Source of the DNA: Fen-1038 sp042408355
GTDB lineage: Bacteria > Chloroflexota > Anaerolineae > Anaerolineales > Villigracilaceae
NCBI GenBank assembly: GCA_042408355.1
Contig: JBHORD010000014.1
Coordinates: 1-23,493, forward strand
Reading direction: 5' to 3'
Length of the DNA stretch: 23,493 nucleotides
This document shows, one piece after another, positions 1 through 7,995 of the stretch. Both the position numbers and the translations under genes were made by a program. Below the pieces are notes generated by a model. That model saw nothing but the letters and a program-made list of their open reading frames with translations, was not told the DNA's origin and made no database searches. The first letter of the stretch is position 1; every line of letters starts with the position of its first letter.

Positions 1-144
1 CAGGGTCGGTGTGGCGGTCGTTGGCGCAGGCGCAAAAACCAAAGCGACCCCTCCGAGACAATAACAAGGAATCGTGGCGAGGATGATTGCGATCAATATC
101 AAATGTCGGCGTGTGCGTGGATCGTCTGGGTCTCGCATCGGCAT
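1..144 (-). CDS. Exported or membrane-anchored protein, N-terminal fragment
   Basis: Reading the minus strand from an ATG at 144 to the window edge gives 48 codons without a stop. The protein starts with a short charged segment containing Arg and Asp (residues 1-14). A hydrophobic stretch rich in Ile, Leu, Ala and Cys follows (about 15-38), then a Pro/Thr/Ala-rich tail, which fits a signal anchor leading into an extracytoplasmic linker. The same design is seen in the lipoproteins near 10 kb and 20 kb of this window. The hexamer TATGTT lies 6 nt before the ATG, the same spacing seen at several other starts here, and no Shine-Dalgarno sequence is visible. It diverges from the SbcC gene with a heptamer repeat array between them. 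The function cannot be told because the rest of the gene is outside the window. Confidence 0.6.
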   Translation of the reverse strand, partial: MPMRDPDDPRTRRHLILIAIILATIPCYCLGGVALVFAPAPTTATPTL

Positions 145-166
145 GATGATAACATAAAGTAGCGAG

Positions 167-208
167 TGGTAAATGGTGATTGGTGATTGGTAATTGGTGA
201 TTGGTAAA
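167..208. repeat. Heptanucleotide tandem array (six units)
   Basis: Six consecutive 7-bp units follow the pattern TGGTRAW: TGGTAAA, TGGTGAT, TGGTGAT, TGGTAAT, TGGTGAT, TGGTAAA. The array fills the gap between two divergent genes and lies over the place where a -35 element for sbcC would be. It resembles the short tandemly repeated repetitive (STRR) heptamers known from filamentous cyanobacteria. That resemblance is from memory, not from a search. Confidence 0.85.
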
Positions 209-211
209 AGG

Positions 212-217
212 TATAAT
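212..217 (+). promoter_or_regulatory. -10 element of sbcC, leaderless geometry
   Basis: A perfect TATAAT ends 7 nt before the ATG at 225. A transcript starting about 7 nt downstream of the -10 would begin at the start codon itself. No Shine-Dalgarno sequence lies between them. The best -35 match is TTGGTA at 187-192, with a long 19-nt spacer, inside the heptamer array. Confidence 0.55.
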
Positions 218-224
218 TTTGGCA

Positions 225-2315
225 ATGATTCCAATTCATCTTCGTCTTGCGGGTTTTCTTTCGTATCGCGATCCCGTTGAAATAGACTTTACCGCTTTTG
301 ATTTGGCCTGCGTTTCCGGACACAACGGCGCGGGAAAATCGTCTCTGCTCGACGCCATCACGTGGTCGCTGTTCGGTCAGGCGCGCAAACGCGATGATTC
401 ACTGGTCAATTCGCAATCGAAGGCCGCCGAAGTGACGTTGACATTCGAATACGAGAAGAATGTTTATCGCGTTTTGCGGACTTTGCCGCGCGGAAGGACA
501 ACGGCGCTTGAGTTTCAAATCTTGGACGGTGAATGGCGGAGCGAAAGCCGGTCGTCGTCTATCGTCAACGGTCAATGGAGGCCGCTCACCGAACGGACCT
601 TACGCGATACGCAGGCGCGCATCGAGCAGACGCTGCGCCTCGACTACGAAACTTTTGTCAACGCGGCGTTCTTTTTGCAGGGACAGGCCGATCAATTCAC
701 ACAGCAAACCGCCAGCAGGCGCAAAGATGTTTTGAGCAATATCCTGGGCCTTGAAATATGGGAAGTTTACAAACAACGCACAGTCGAGAGACGCAAGTCG
801 CTCGAAGAGGAAATCGGTTCGATTGACGGGCGCATCGCCGAGATTGACGCCGAGCTGGACGAGGAAGAACCGCGCCGGCGGAAGCTCAAAGAATTGGAGG
901 AGGAACTGAGACGGCAAAGCGCAATGCGGAAAGCGCAGGAAGCCGTTCTGGAAGACCTTCGTAAAATCGCCGCATCGCTGGATCAACAACTCGCCGCAGA
1001 GAAAGCAAAGTTGGAAGAAGAAAAACGCGCGTTGAAGGAGCAGGAGCAGGCGGCTGCCAGTCAGCAGTCGGCAATCCATCAATTGACCGTTCAACTGGAG
1101 AATGCCAGGAAGTCGTTGACAGAGGTTGAAAAGGAAGTAACGAAACGAAACGAACTTGAAGAAAGCCGAAGCGCAGCGCGCGAGCAATTCGGGCAATTGA
1201 AAGCCGAGAACGAATTGCTCAAGGCGCAAATGGACGAACTTAAGGATCGCATTGACCGACTCGAGTCGGCGGAAGGAGCGGCCTGCCCGTTATGCGGGCA
1301 GCCGTTGAGCGAGCAACACCGCAAGTCAACGCTGAAGCAATTGCAGGCGGAAGGAAAAGAAAAGGGCGATCGTTTCCGTGTCAACAAATCGAGCATGGAT
1401 GATCTCGCAAAACGAATCGCTGATCTGGAATCGCAGATTGCAAAGATCGAAAGCGCCGAAAGAGAACGGTTGATGTATTCCAATTCCGTTACTCAATTGA
1501 CGGAACGAATTGAAACGATTAAGAATTCAATCAAGAATTGGGAGACTGCCGGCGCAAAACGATTGAAAGAAGTGGAAGAGATTTTATCGAGCAAGAAATA
1601 TGCCATCGAAGAACAAAAACCGTCAGCGAATCTCGATGAAGCGGAGCGCGCCTTGCTTGATTTGCAGGAGGAGGAAAATCGTTTAAACCAGGCAGTCGGC
1701 GCGGCGCGGCAAAAGGTCTCCGTGTTGGACGAATTGCGGAAACGCAAGGCCGATTATTCGTCCGAGCGTGAGGCGCTGGCTTTGCAAATCGGGCGGTACA
1801 AGCACCTCGAACGCGCCTTCGGCAAGGACGGCGTCCCGGCGTTGTTGATCGAACAGGCTCTGCCGCAGATTGAATCCAAAGCCAATGAATTGCTCGACCG
1901 TTTGAGCAACGGGCAAATGTCAATTCGATTTGTGACGCAGGCCGAATACAAAGACAAGAAGCGCGAGGACATGAAGGAAACGCTTGATATCCAGATCAGC
2001 GACGCGGCGGGCATGCGCGATTATGAAATGTATTCAGGCGGCGAGGCGTTCCGTGTGAACTTCGCGATTCGACTGGCGCTCTCTGAAGTGCTGGCACAAC
2101 GCAAAGGCGCCCGTTTGCAGACGCTGGTGATTGACGAAGGCTTCGGCTCGCAGGATGCCGAGGGAAGACAGCGATTGATCGAGGCTATCAATCTGGTCAA
2201 GAATGACTTTGCAAAAATTCTGGTCATCACGCATCTCGACGAATTGAAGGATGCGTTTCCAACGCGAATTGAAGTGGAGAAGACGGAACGCGGTTCGACG
2301 GTGAAGATCATCTGA
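225..2315 (+). CDS. sbcC: SbcC/Rad50-like DNA repair ATPase
   Basis: This is the ATPase subunit of the SbcCD (Rad50-Mre11) nuclease complex, which processes hairpins and double-strand breaks in the cytoplasm. The 696-residue protein has a Walker A loop (GHNGAGKSS, residues 32-40), two long Glu/Lys/Arg-rich coiled-coil arms, and a zinc hook CPLC (Cys354 and Cys357) at their turn. The ABC signature is SGGE (604-607) and the Walker B is LVIDEG (Asp637-Glu638). It is shorter than E. coli SbcC (about 1050 residues), mainly because the coiled coils are short. The ATG at 225 is preferred over a TTG at 201, because the TTG lies inside the heptamer array and would add eight residues unlike the family. 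The nuclease partner sbcD is not adjacent: the upstream gene is divergent and the next gene downstream is a glycosyltransferase. Confidence 0.93.
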   Translation: MIPIHLRLAGFLSYRDPVEIDFTAFDLACVSGHNGAGKSSLLDAITWSLFGQARKRDDSLVNSQSKAAEVTLTFEYEKNVYRVLRTLPRGRTTALEFQILDGEWRSESRSSSIVNGQWRPLTERTLRDTQARIEQTLRLDYETFVNAAFFLQGQADQFTQQTASRRKDVLSNILGLEIWEVYKQRTVERRKSLEEEIGSIDGRIAEIDAELDEEEPRRRKLKELEEELRRQSAMRKAQEAVLEDLRKIAASLDQQLAAEKAKLEEEKRALKEQEQAAASQQSAIHQLTVQLENARKSLTEVEKEVTKRNELEESRSAAREQFGQLKAENELLKAQMDELKDRIDRLESAEGAACPLCGQPLSEQHRKSTLKQLQAEGKEKGDRFRVNKSSMDDLAKRIADLESQIAKIESAERERLMYSNSVTQLTERIETIKNSIKNWETAGAKRLKEVEEILSSKKYAIEEQKPSANLDEAERALLDLQEEENRLNQAVGAARQKVSVLDELRKRKADYSSEREALALQIGRYKHLERAFGKDGVPALLIEQALPQIESKANELLDRLSNGQMSIRFVTQAEYKDKKREDMKETLDIQISDAAGMRDYEMYSGGEAFRVNFAIRLALSEVLAQRKGARLQTLVIDEGFGSQDAEGRQRLIEAINLVKNDFAKILVITHLDELKDAFPTRIEVEKTERGSTVKII

Positions 2316-2463
2316 TCGCCGCACGAAAATTCCCGTTGAAATCGTCCGCCTTTGGTTGACCGCGATTCCGCAACAGGCGGAGGCGCGCTTCGCAAAGAAC
2401 GGACAACTTGCGAGGCTTAATGTTGCGTTTTGCGCTTTTCGTTTTACTTGTGTTTTGTCTTTT

Positions 2464-3627
2464 ATGATTTACTTTATTCTTTCCACCCTTGCTTTTGTTA
2501 TCGGCATTTTCATCATTTATTGGCTACATAACCAATATCACCTCGACGTCATCGTCGAGTCGGCCCATGCCCTTCTTCCTTGTCCGCGGATCTCCGTCTG
2601 TATCCCCGCGCGCAACGAAGAAAAAAATATCCGCGCATGCGTCGAAGCGATTCTCGCGCAGACGTATCCAGACTTTGAAGTCATCGTTGTAGATGACCGC
2701 TCGACGGACGCGACGCCCGAGATTCTTCGCGGCATCGCCCCTTCGAACGACAAATTGAAAATCATTTACGGTTCGGACCCGCCCTCCGGCTGGGTGGGGA
2801 AGCCTCATGCTTTGTTTCAGGCTGTGAAGGCGTGCGGCGAACGAAGCGAGTGGTTGTGTTTCATTGACGCCGACACTTTTCTCGCTCCCGAGGCTTTGAC
2901 TTCCTGTTACGCCAAAGCCATCGAGACGCGCGCCGATTTGTTCACCATCATGACGTTTCAGATTGCGGAAACATTTTGGGAGCGGGCCGTCCTGCCGCTG
3001 GTGTTGACTGCGCTCTCGGTGGGATTCTCGCCGCGCAAAGTCAACGATCCAAAAAGAAAGGATGCGATTGCCAACGGCCAGTTCATCCTGATCAAACGAA
3101 GCGTCTATGACGCCATCGGCGGATATGAACGCGTCAAAGATCAGATTGTGGAAGATAAAGCCATTTCGGAACTGGTCAAATGGAACGGTTATCGGCTGAT
3201 CGTCGCGGACGGAATGCAAGTGGCGCGCACGCGCATGTATACATCTTTCGCAACCTTGTGGGAAGGCTGGACAAAAAACATTTATCTCGGCCTGCGCGAC
3301 CAGCGTGGCTTGATGGCGCTGGGAGCGTTCGGCGCGCTCATTTCGGTGATCGCCGCGCTGTTCATGCCCATCTGGCCGTTGCTTGGATTCTTCTGGTATC
3401 TCCACAACGGCGGGTGGATGGCAGTCGCAATTATGGTTGAGGCGCTGATCGTTTGGGCTGTTTTGATTTTTATGCGTGCGATGGTTGCATACAAAATGAA
3501 CATTCCCCGCTGGTACGCGCTGACCACGCCGCTCGGCGCGGCGGTCTTCGCGGCGATGATGTTCACATCAACATGGAAAGTATTATCGGGCCGAGGTGTG
3601 ACGTGGAAGGGACGAAAATATAACTGA
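2464..3627 (+). CDS. Family 2 glycosyltransferase, membrane-bound
   Basis: The protein has a GT-A glycosyltransferase domain between membrane segments. From the ATG at 2464 (387 residues) it begins with a transmembrane helix (about 1-20). A nucleotide-sugar binding core follows with ARNEE, the DDRSTD motif (about 77-82), the metal-binding DAD (about 136), and a later VEDK acidic motif. The C-terminal third holds about three hydrophobic helices. This layout matches membrane GT2 enzymes that act on lipid acceptors, such as carotenoid or hopanoid-associated glycosyltransferases, but the substrate cannot be read from the sequence. The frame stays open upstream to a TTG at 2356; those extra 36 residues look non-conserved, so the internal ATG is preferred, although no clear ribosome binding site precedes it. 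It converges on the phosphoribosyltransferase gene. Confidence 0.82.
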   Translation: MIYFILSTLAFVIGIFIIYWLHNQYHLDVIVESAHALLPCPRISVCIPARNEEKNIRACVEAILAQTYPDFEVIVVDDRSTDATPEILRGIAPSNDKLKIIYGSDPPSGWVGKPHALFQAVKACGERSEWLCFIDADTFLAPEALTSCYAKAIETRADLFTIMTFQIAETFWERAVLPLVLTALSVGFSPRKVNDPKRKDAIANGQFILIKRSVYDAIGGYERVKDQIVEDKAISELVKWNGYRLIVADGMQVARTRMYTSFATLWEGWTKNIYLGLRDQRGLMALGAFGALISVIAALFMPIWPLLGFFWYLHNGGWMAVAIMVEALIVWAVLIFMRAMVAYKMNIPRWYALTTPLGAAVFAAMMFTSTWKVLSGRGVTWKGRKYN

Positions 3628-3811
3628 TGTTACGCAGGGTCTTCGCGCCGCCGCTTAAACGGGACGAATCTCGCAATATTGCGAAGGCGGGGATATAAGC
3701 CTTGAGATTGAATTTGACAGTTTGGCGGCGTTCCGTCGAGGCCCAAAAATGGACCTCTTGCAAAGGTCAATAAAAGTATCATACCCTCGGCGGGGGGCGC
3801 TTACGCAGGAG
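3623..3811. repeat. Intergenic pair of TTACGCAG motifs (direct orientation)
   Basis: The gap between two convergent genes holds ACTGATGTTACGCAG at 3623-3637, overlapping the last codon of the glycosyltransferase, and CTTACGCAGGAG at 3800-3811. The same two words occur in the gap at 10317-10523, where the second is inverted. No gene was found between them. They may be ends of a small dispersed element. Confidence 0.4.
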
Positions 3812-3854
3812 ATCCAATGAAGCGGCGCCTTTCTCTCGCCTCGCTTCTGCTTTT

Positions 3855-4373
3855 TTATTGCGGCTCTTCTTCGCCGAGAATCATTTTGTCTACGCCGCGG
3901 TCAATCTCCCACGGATAAATGATGAATGCGTCCGTGATCGCCGCGTAATAATCAGGCCGCACGGTTCCGAACAAACTTCGATACGGATTGAAATGCAACA
4001 CACACGTTTCGGGAAATCCGCCTGCGGCGGAGACGCGATTCTTCACTGCCGTGATGGTGCGCCCTGAGCCCCACACATCGTCCACGATCAATGTGGGGCG
4101 GTTGCGCAATTTATCTTCAGCCGGAAATTGAATAAACTCTGGCCATGCCATCAGAGGAGATTTCTCGCGGGCAAACTGCGCCGGGAAATCCACAGCCGCC
4201 GTAAGAATGTGGGTGATGTTCATGGCGTCAGCCAGCAACCCGCCGGGGATGATTCCGCCGCGCGTGATCATCACCATGGCGGTGAACTCGCGGCGGAATT
4301 GAGGAATGAGGTGATCAATAAGGCGATCCACTTCTTCCCATGTGATGATTTCACGACGTTGTTCTGGCTTCAT
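3855..4373 (-). CDS. Phosphoribosyltransferase family protein
   Basis: This is a type I phosphoribosyltransferase of 172 residues. The PRPP-binding loop is TLIVDDVWGSGRT (about residues 94-106), with the two acidic residues followed by the Gly/Ser/Gly/Arg/Thr loop. An earlier ITRGGIIPG segment (about 37-45) forms the flexible or PPi loop. The size and layout are closest to xanthine/guanine-type purine phosphoribosyltransferases, which make a nucleoside monophosphate from a purine base and PRPP. The exact base is not determinable. A GGTGG stretch about 5 nt before the ATG could serve as ribosome binding site. It lies downstream of the DUF6159-like gene on the same strand, separated by a 120-bp dispersed repeat, so it is probably transcribed separately. 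Confidence 0.8.
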   Translation of the reverse strand: MKPEQRREIITWEEVDRLIDHLIPQFRREFTAMVMITRGGIIPGGLLADAMNITHILTAAVDFPAQFAREKSPLMAWPEFIQFPAEDKLRNRPTLIVDDVWGSGRTITAVKNRVSAAGGFPETCVLHFNPYRSLFGTVRPDYYAAITDAFIIYPWEIDRGVDKMILGEEEPQ

Positions 4374-4393
4374 TTACCACCACATTCATTTTA

Positions 4394-4513
4394 TGTCACG
4401 CTGAGGAAGCCGATGGTCGAGTCGCTGAGCAAAGCGAAGCGGCATCGAGAGCAAGCGGCCGAAGAGTCGCTTTGCTTGTGCGCTTGAGGCTCTTCGCTCT
4501 GCTCCGAGTGACA
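4394..4513. repeat. Dispersed palindromic repeat, TGTCAC ends
   Basis: This 120-bp intergenic block begins TGTCACGCTGAGGAAGC and ends GCTCCGAGTGACA, so its termini are imperfect inverted repeats. The inside has internal mirror words built from CGAAG, GCTTTGC and CTCTTCGCTC. Elements of this style are common between genes in Chloroflexota and other phyla and behave like REP or MITE sequences. No coding capacity is seen. Confidence 0.65.
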
Positions 4514-4519
4514 TTGTTG

Positions 4520-5431
4520 TCATTGTCCCAATACGGCCGCCAACGGAGCCGGGGCGGCAACTTGAATGGGCTGTCCCTGAGCCTGCGCTTTTTCAACCTC
4601 GCGCGCCCACAGGAACAGACAGGTATTGTAGGCGGTCATCGTATACGAACTGATCACGCTGGCCACCATCACGAACGCAAAGAAAATCAGCGCGCCGAGA
4701 CCAATGCCGATCACAAGACCCGCCGCGCTTGAATTCGTGATGGAAATAATTCCGAGACCAACGCCGCCGCCGATGATGAGCCCGATCACGCCGAGGACAA
4801 AACTGATCGCGCCCGTGATCCATTTCACGCCGACGGCGCTGACGCCGATCAACAACAAGTTGTTTTTAGCAATATGCGTGGCGCGCTTGATGCCGTCCGC
4901 CAGATTGACATCTTCGATCATCATCGCGGGCAAAATCAAATAAGAAGCCTCCGTCCAGACCGTTTCGAGGATGCTTCCCACCGCGTTGCCGATCATCCCC
5001 GCCGCGGCGTTGCGCGAACGATTACTGCGGTTGCGAAGCGCGCTCGTGAACAGATTGACAACCGTCGAAGCCGCGGCCAGGCTGAGGATGTGCCAGAATT
5101 CGCGCTGGACTTTTGCCCAGGCTTTGTCCATGCGGCCGTCACCCTCGGCAAGATACCCGTAGATCAGATAAACGGTCATGCCCGAGAAAAGATAACTTAC
5201 CACGTAATGGACAAAAATCAAAATCGCGCCGATGATCACCATCGCGGCCTGCCCAACGAAACTGCTGTCGCCCAACAGGAACGCCGCCGCGATCAACGGC
5301 ACGATTCCAACTATTGAAACAATCAAGCCGACGATCATGGCATAGATGGACGGTTTGATCAAATCATTATCCTTGAACGCCATTTGCCAGGCTTGTTGCA
5401 AGAATGAAAAGCCGCGCGCCAGACTCTCCAT
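4520..5431 (-). CDS. Multi-pass membrane protein, DUF6159-like
   Basis: This is an integral membrane protein of 303 residues with about six hydrophobic helices. They lie around residues 30-55, 65-85, 105-125, 160-180, 195-235 (Gly/Ile-rich) and 240-265. A cytoplasmic start holds aromatic and basic residues, and an Ala/Pro/Gln-rich tail ends the protein. The opening segment with FxxxxQAWQMA and the TxAYNTCLFLWA segment near the end recall the DUF6159 family, whose function is unknown. The start is well supported by an AAGGAG ribosome binding site 6 nt upstream of the ATG. It lies 29 bp downstream of priA on the same strand, so co-transcription is possible, but the protein suggests no link to DNA replication. 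Confidence 0.72.
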   Translation of the reverse strand: MESLARGFSFLQQAWQMAFKDNDLIKPSIYAMIVGLIVSIVGIVPLIAAAFLLGDSSFVGQAAMVIIGAILIFVHYVVSYLFSGMTVYLIYGYLAEGDGRMDKAWAKVQREFWHILSLAAASTVVNLFTSALRNRSNRSRNAAAGMIGNAVGSILETVWTEASYLILPAMMIEDVNLADGIKRATHIAKNNLLLIGVSAVGVKWITGAISFVLGVIGLIIGGGVGLGIISITNSSAAGLVIGIGLGALIFFAFVMVASVISSYTMTAYNTCLFLWAREVEKAQAQGQPIQVAAPAPLAAVLGQ

Positions 5432-5460
5432 AAAGTTCTCCTTCTTTGAAATTCAACTGA

Positions 5461-7992
5461 TTATAGCAAACTTACCGGTTCGACTTCAATCCGCCAGCCG
5501 GGGAAAGATCCGCCCGATAACAACAGTTCAAAGTCACTGCCGCGCGAAATGATTTGCCAGCGATATTCATCATTCAGTTTTGGGAAAAAACAGGGCGCGG
5601 GGCCGATGAGAGTCACCGGCAGGCGGCGTTCAGCGATCAGCCGCCGAAGTTTTGCCGCGAGTTTGTGCGCTTCCGATTCAGCCGCCGCCGCATCATGATG
5701 ACGAAATTCAAATCGCACCAGGCGCGCAAAGGGCGGATAACCCAGCCGCTTGCGCTGTTCCAGTTCATATTGATAAAAACCGTTGACGTCGTGTTTCGCC
5801 GCGGCTTGAATTGCATAATGCTCCGGCGCAAACGTTTGCAGAATCACGCCTCCGCCGCGGGACGAACGGCCGGCGCGGCCCGCCACTTGAGTCAAAACCT
5901 GGAAGACGCGTTCCGCCGCGAACGGGTCGGGCAGGAAGAGTCCGACATCTGCGAGCACAATGCCGACCAGCGTGACGCGCGGCAGGTCGAGGCCCTTTGC
6001 CAGCATTTGCGTCCCGATCAAAACATCGGCGCGGCCCGCCGCGAAATGCGTCAAGATTATTTCGTGGGATTCCTTTTGGCGCGTCGTTTCCCAATCCCAG
6101 CGCAATGTGCGCGCCTTTGGAAACAACGCCTGCACTTCGCTTTCGACTTTTTCGCTCCCCAATCCATAGGCGCGAATGTTCGCACTGCCGCATGCGGGAC
6201 AGCGCGTGGGCATTTGTCGTTCGTAGCCGCAGCGATGACATAATAAAGTTTGAACGTTGGAAGGCTGGCAGGCTGGCAGGTCTTCATTGAATTTGCGAAC
6301 CGGAGGACTGTTCAACTTTTCAACATGAAGAGTCAATGGCGCGTCGCAACGCGGGCATTTGACCACATAGCCGCAGTCTCGGCAAAAGACATACGTTGCC
6401 GTGCCGCGTCGATTCAAAAATAAAATCGCCTGCTCGCCGCGCTTCAGCGTCGAAGCCAGCGCCCCGGTTAGTTCGCGGCTGAAGATTCCGCGGTTGCCCG
6501 ATTTCAATTCTTCGCGCATATCCACGATGCGGACCGGGGGCAGATCCAACCCTTTGGCGGAATCCGCTTCCGGGTCCGATGAGATGCGTTGAGTCATTTC
6601 GAGGCGGACGCTTTCCCCGACGTCGGCTTGATATCGTTGAATGAGGCTGGGCGTTGCCGATCCCATGATGCACACGCCGCCGCAGATGCGCGCGTACGTT
6701 TGAGCCGCCGACACCGCGTTATAAAACGGCGGTTCGGATTGATAATACGAAGCGTCGTGGCATTCATCCGCGACGATCAAGCCGATGTTGGGAAGAGGCG
6801 CAAACAGCGCGCTGCGCGGCCCGATGATGATTTTGAGCCGACCGGCGCGGGCGCGCCGCCACGTGTCGTAACGTTCGCCTTCCGAAAGTTTCGAATGGAT
6901 GAGTCCAACCTGACCGGGAAAGCGCGCCAAAAATCGCCGGACAATCTGCGGTGTGAGCGAAATTTCGGGAACGAGGAGGATGACTTGTCTGCCGCGTTGG
7001 ATTGCTTCCTGCGCGGCTCGAAGATAGAGTTCCGTTTTGCCGGAGCCGGTGACGCCTTGCAGTAGAAAAGGTTTAACGGCTTTACCTTCTTCGCATTGAC
7101 GAAAACCCGCCTCGATTTTCTTCCATGCTTGTTGCTGTTCTTCGCTTAAAACGATTTCTCTATTCTCTGTTCTCTGTTCATCCATCTTTCCCAGCGGATC
7201 ACGCCAGATTTCCGTTTCGCGTAAAACGATCAATTCGCGTTCGGCGAGCTCCTGCAGGTCGGCGAGACGGCATCCGCTTTCAGCATACACCCACGAAACA
7301 TTAATTGCATCTGGCTGTTTGATGAGAAAACGCAACGCTTTTTGTCTGCGCGTCCGCGCGGCTTCGGTGCTTCCCAGATCATTCATCGCGGCTTCTGCAA
7401 TCTCCGGCGCAACAGACAGTTGCGCGGTGCGGACGAATTTTGGCCGCACGCTGGCCGGCGGCAAAACCGAGCGCGAGGTTAACACGCCGCGCCGCACAAG
7501 GTATTGCGCCGTCTTGCGCCAATCCACTTTGCCGATGTGACGGTCAATCTGCCGGCCGCGTAAAGCGCCTTTATCTTTCAACAATTTCAATAAACGGGAA
7601 GCGACATTAGATAATTCGATATTCGATAACTCGGAATTCGAATCGCGAATATCGAATAGCGTGTCTGCCTGTTGTGCGATTCCGCTTGGCAAGAAAAGTC
7701 CGATGATGGACGCCAGAGGCGAAAACGTTGACTTTGCCAGCGATTCGGCTAAAGCAATTTGCGCCTGGGTCAAAACAGGATCAGGATCAACAAGTTCAAT
7801 GATTTCTTTCGTTTGCAGGACGGAGGGCTGATCAACGAATCGTAACACCACGCCCTGTACGGTTTGTTTTCCGAATGGTACGGTTACCAAATGCCCAACA
7901 CCGACGCCGCCTGTAAAATGATCGGGAATTGAATAGTCAAAAACGCCCGTCAATGACGGGACGTTCACAACGAGTTGGACAAATAAAGCCAT
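5461..7992 (-). CDS. priA: Primosomal protein N' (PriA replication-restart helicase)
   Basis: PriA is the superfamily 2 DNA helicase that recognises stalled forks and reloads the replisome. The 843-residue protein has the N-terminal 3'-end-binding domain, a winged-helix region, and helicase motif I with GVTGSGKTE (about 313-321). The motif II reads DECHD (about 409) where DEEHD is usual, so a Cys replaces the second Glu. GSATPS is motif III. Eight zinc-binding cysteines sit in two clusters, CRDCG/CPRC (about 537-550) and CHRCG/CPACG (about 582-605), and the motif V-VI region contains QVAGRAGR. Three low-complexity segments at about residues 112-127, 270-280 and 560-580 coincide with short-period DNA repeats, and the last makes the loop between the zinc pairs unusually long. 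The gene starts 3 bp after the Memo-like gene ends. Confidence 0.95.
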   Translation of the reverse strand: MALFVQLVVNVPSLTGVFDYSIPDHFTGGVGVGHLVTVPFGKQTVQGVVLRFVDQPSVLQTKEIIELVDPDPVLTQAQIALAESLAKSTFSPLASIIGLFLPSGIAQQADTLFDIRDSNSELSNIELSNVASRLLKLLKDKGALRGRQIDRHIGKVDWRKTAQYLVRRGVLTSRSVLPPASVRPKFVRTAQLSVAPEIAEAAMNDLGSTEAARTRRQKALRFLIKQPDAINVSWVYAESGCRLADLQELAERELIVLRETEIWRDPLGKMDEQRTENREIVLSEEQQQAWKKIEAGFRQCEEGKAVKPFLLQGVTGSGKTELYLRAAQEAIQRGRQVILLVPEISLTPQIVRRFLARFPGQVGLIHSKLSEGERYDTWRRARAGRLKIIIGPRSALFAPLPNIGLIVADECHDASYYQSEPPFYNAVSAAQTYARICGGVCIMGSATPSLIQRYQADVGESVRLEMTQRISSDPEADSAKGLDLPPVRIVDMREELKSGNRGIFSRELTGALASTLKRGEQAILFLNRRGTATYVFCRDCGYVVKCPRCDAPLTLHVEKLNSPPVRKFNEDLPACQPSNVQTLLCHRCGYERQMPTRCPACGSANIRAYGLGSEKVESEVQALFPKARTLRWDWETTRQKESHEIILTHFAAGRADVLIGTQMLAKGLDLPRVTLVGIVLADVGLFLPDPFAAERVFQVLTQVAGRAGRSSRGGGVILQTFAPEHYAIQAAAKHDVNGFYQYELEQRKRLGYPPFARLVRFEFRHHDAAAAESEAHKLAAKLRRLIAERRLPVTLIGPAPCFFPKLNDEYRWQIISRGSDFELLLSGGSFPGWRIEVEPVSLL
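6263..6280. repeat. Short repeat inside priA (two GGCTGGCA octamers)
   Basis: Two perfect octamers at 6263-6270 and 6271-6278 lie in a segment coding for an extra loop between the two zinc-cysteine pairs of PriA. Neighbouring words (CTTCCAA, CGTTCAA on the minus strand) also have 7-bp spacing. The insertion keeps the reading frame. Confidence 0.5.
7156..7176. repeat. Heptamer array inside priA (TTCTCTR x3)
   Basis: TTCTCTA, TTCTCTG and TTCTCTG follow each other without a gap, and a fourth degenerate unit TTCATCC follows. In the coding direction they specify a Glu/Arg/Asn/Thr-rich linker just before the helicase core of PriA. The frame stays open through the array. Confidence 0.6.
7614..7657. 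repeat. Degenerate heptamer array inside priA (ATTCGAT family)
   Basis: ATTCGAT at 7614-7620 is repeated exactly at 7621-7627. Four further units with the same 7-bp rhythm decay to AACTCGG, AATTCGA, ATCGCGA and ATATCGA. In the coding direction it gives a Ser/Asn/Glu/Leu-rich stretch with a visibly repeated SN-EL pattern in the N-terminal part of PriA. Confidence 0.55.
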
Positions 7993-7995
7993 AAA

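Noticed and set aside
201..224. TTG at 201 as the start of sbcC
   Set aside because: It falls inside the heptamer array and ahead of the TATAAT box. The added residues do not match the SbcC N-terminus.
2524..3405. Open minus-strand frame of 293 codons opposite the glycosyltransferase
   Set aside because: Its composition (Arg, Asp, His-rich without hydrophobic core) and complete overlap with a recognised gene mark it as a shadow.
4472..4732. Open plus-strand frame opposite the end of the DUF6159-like gene
   Set aside because: It starts inside the dispersed repeat and has no ribosome binding site or recognisable protein features.
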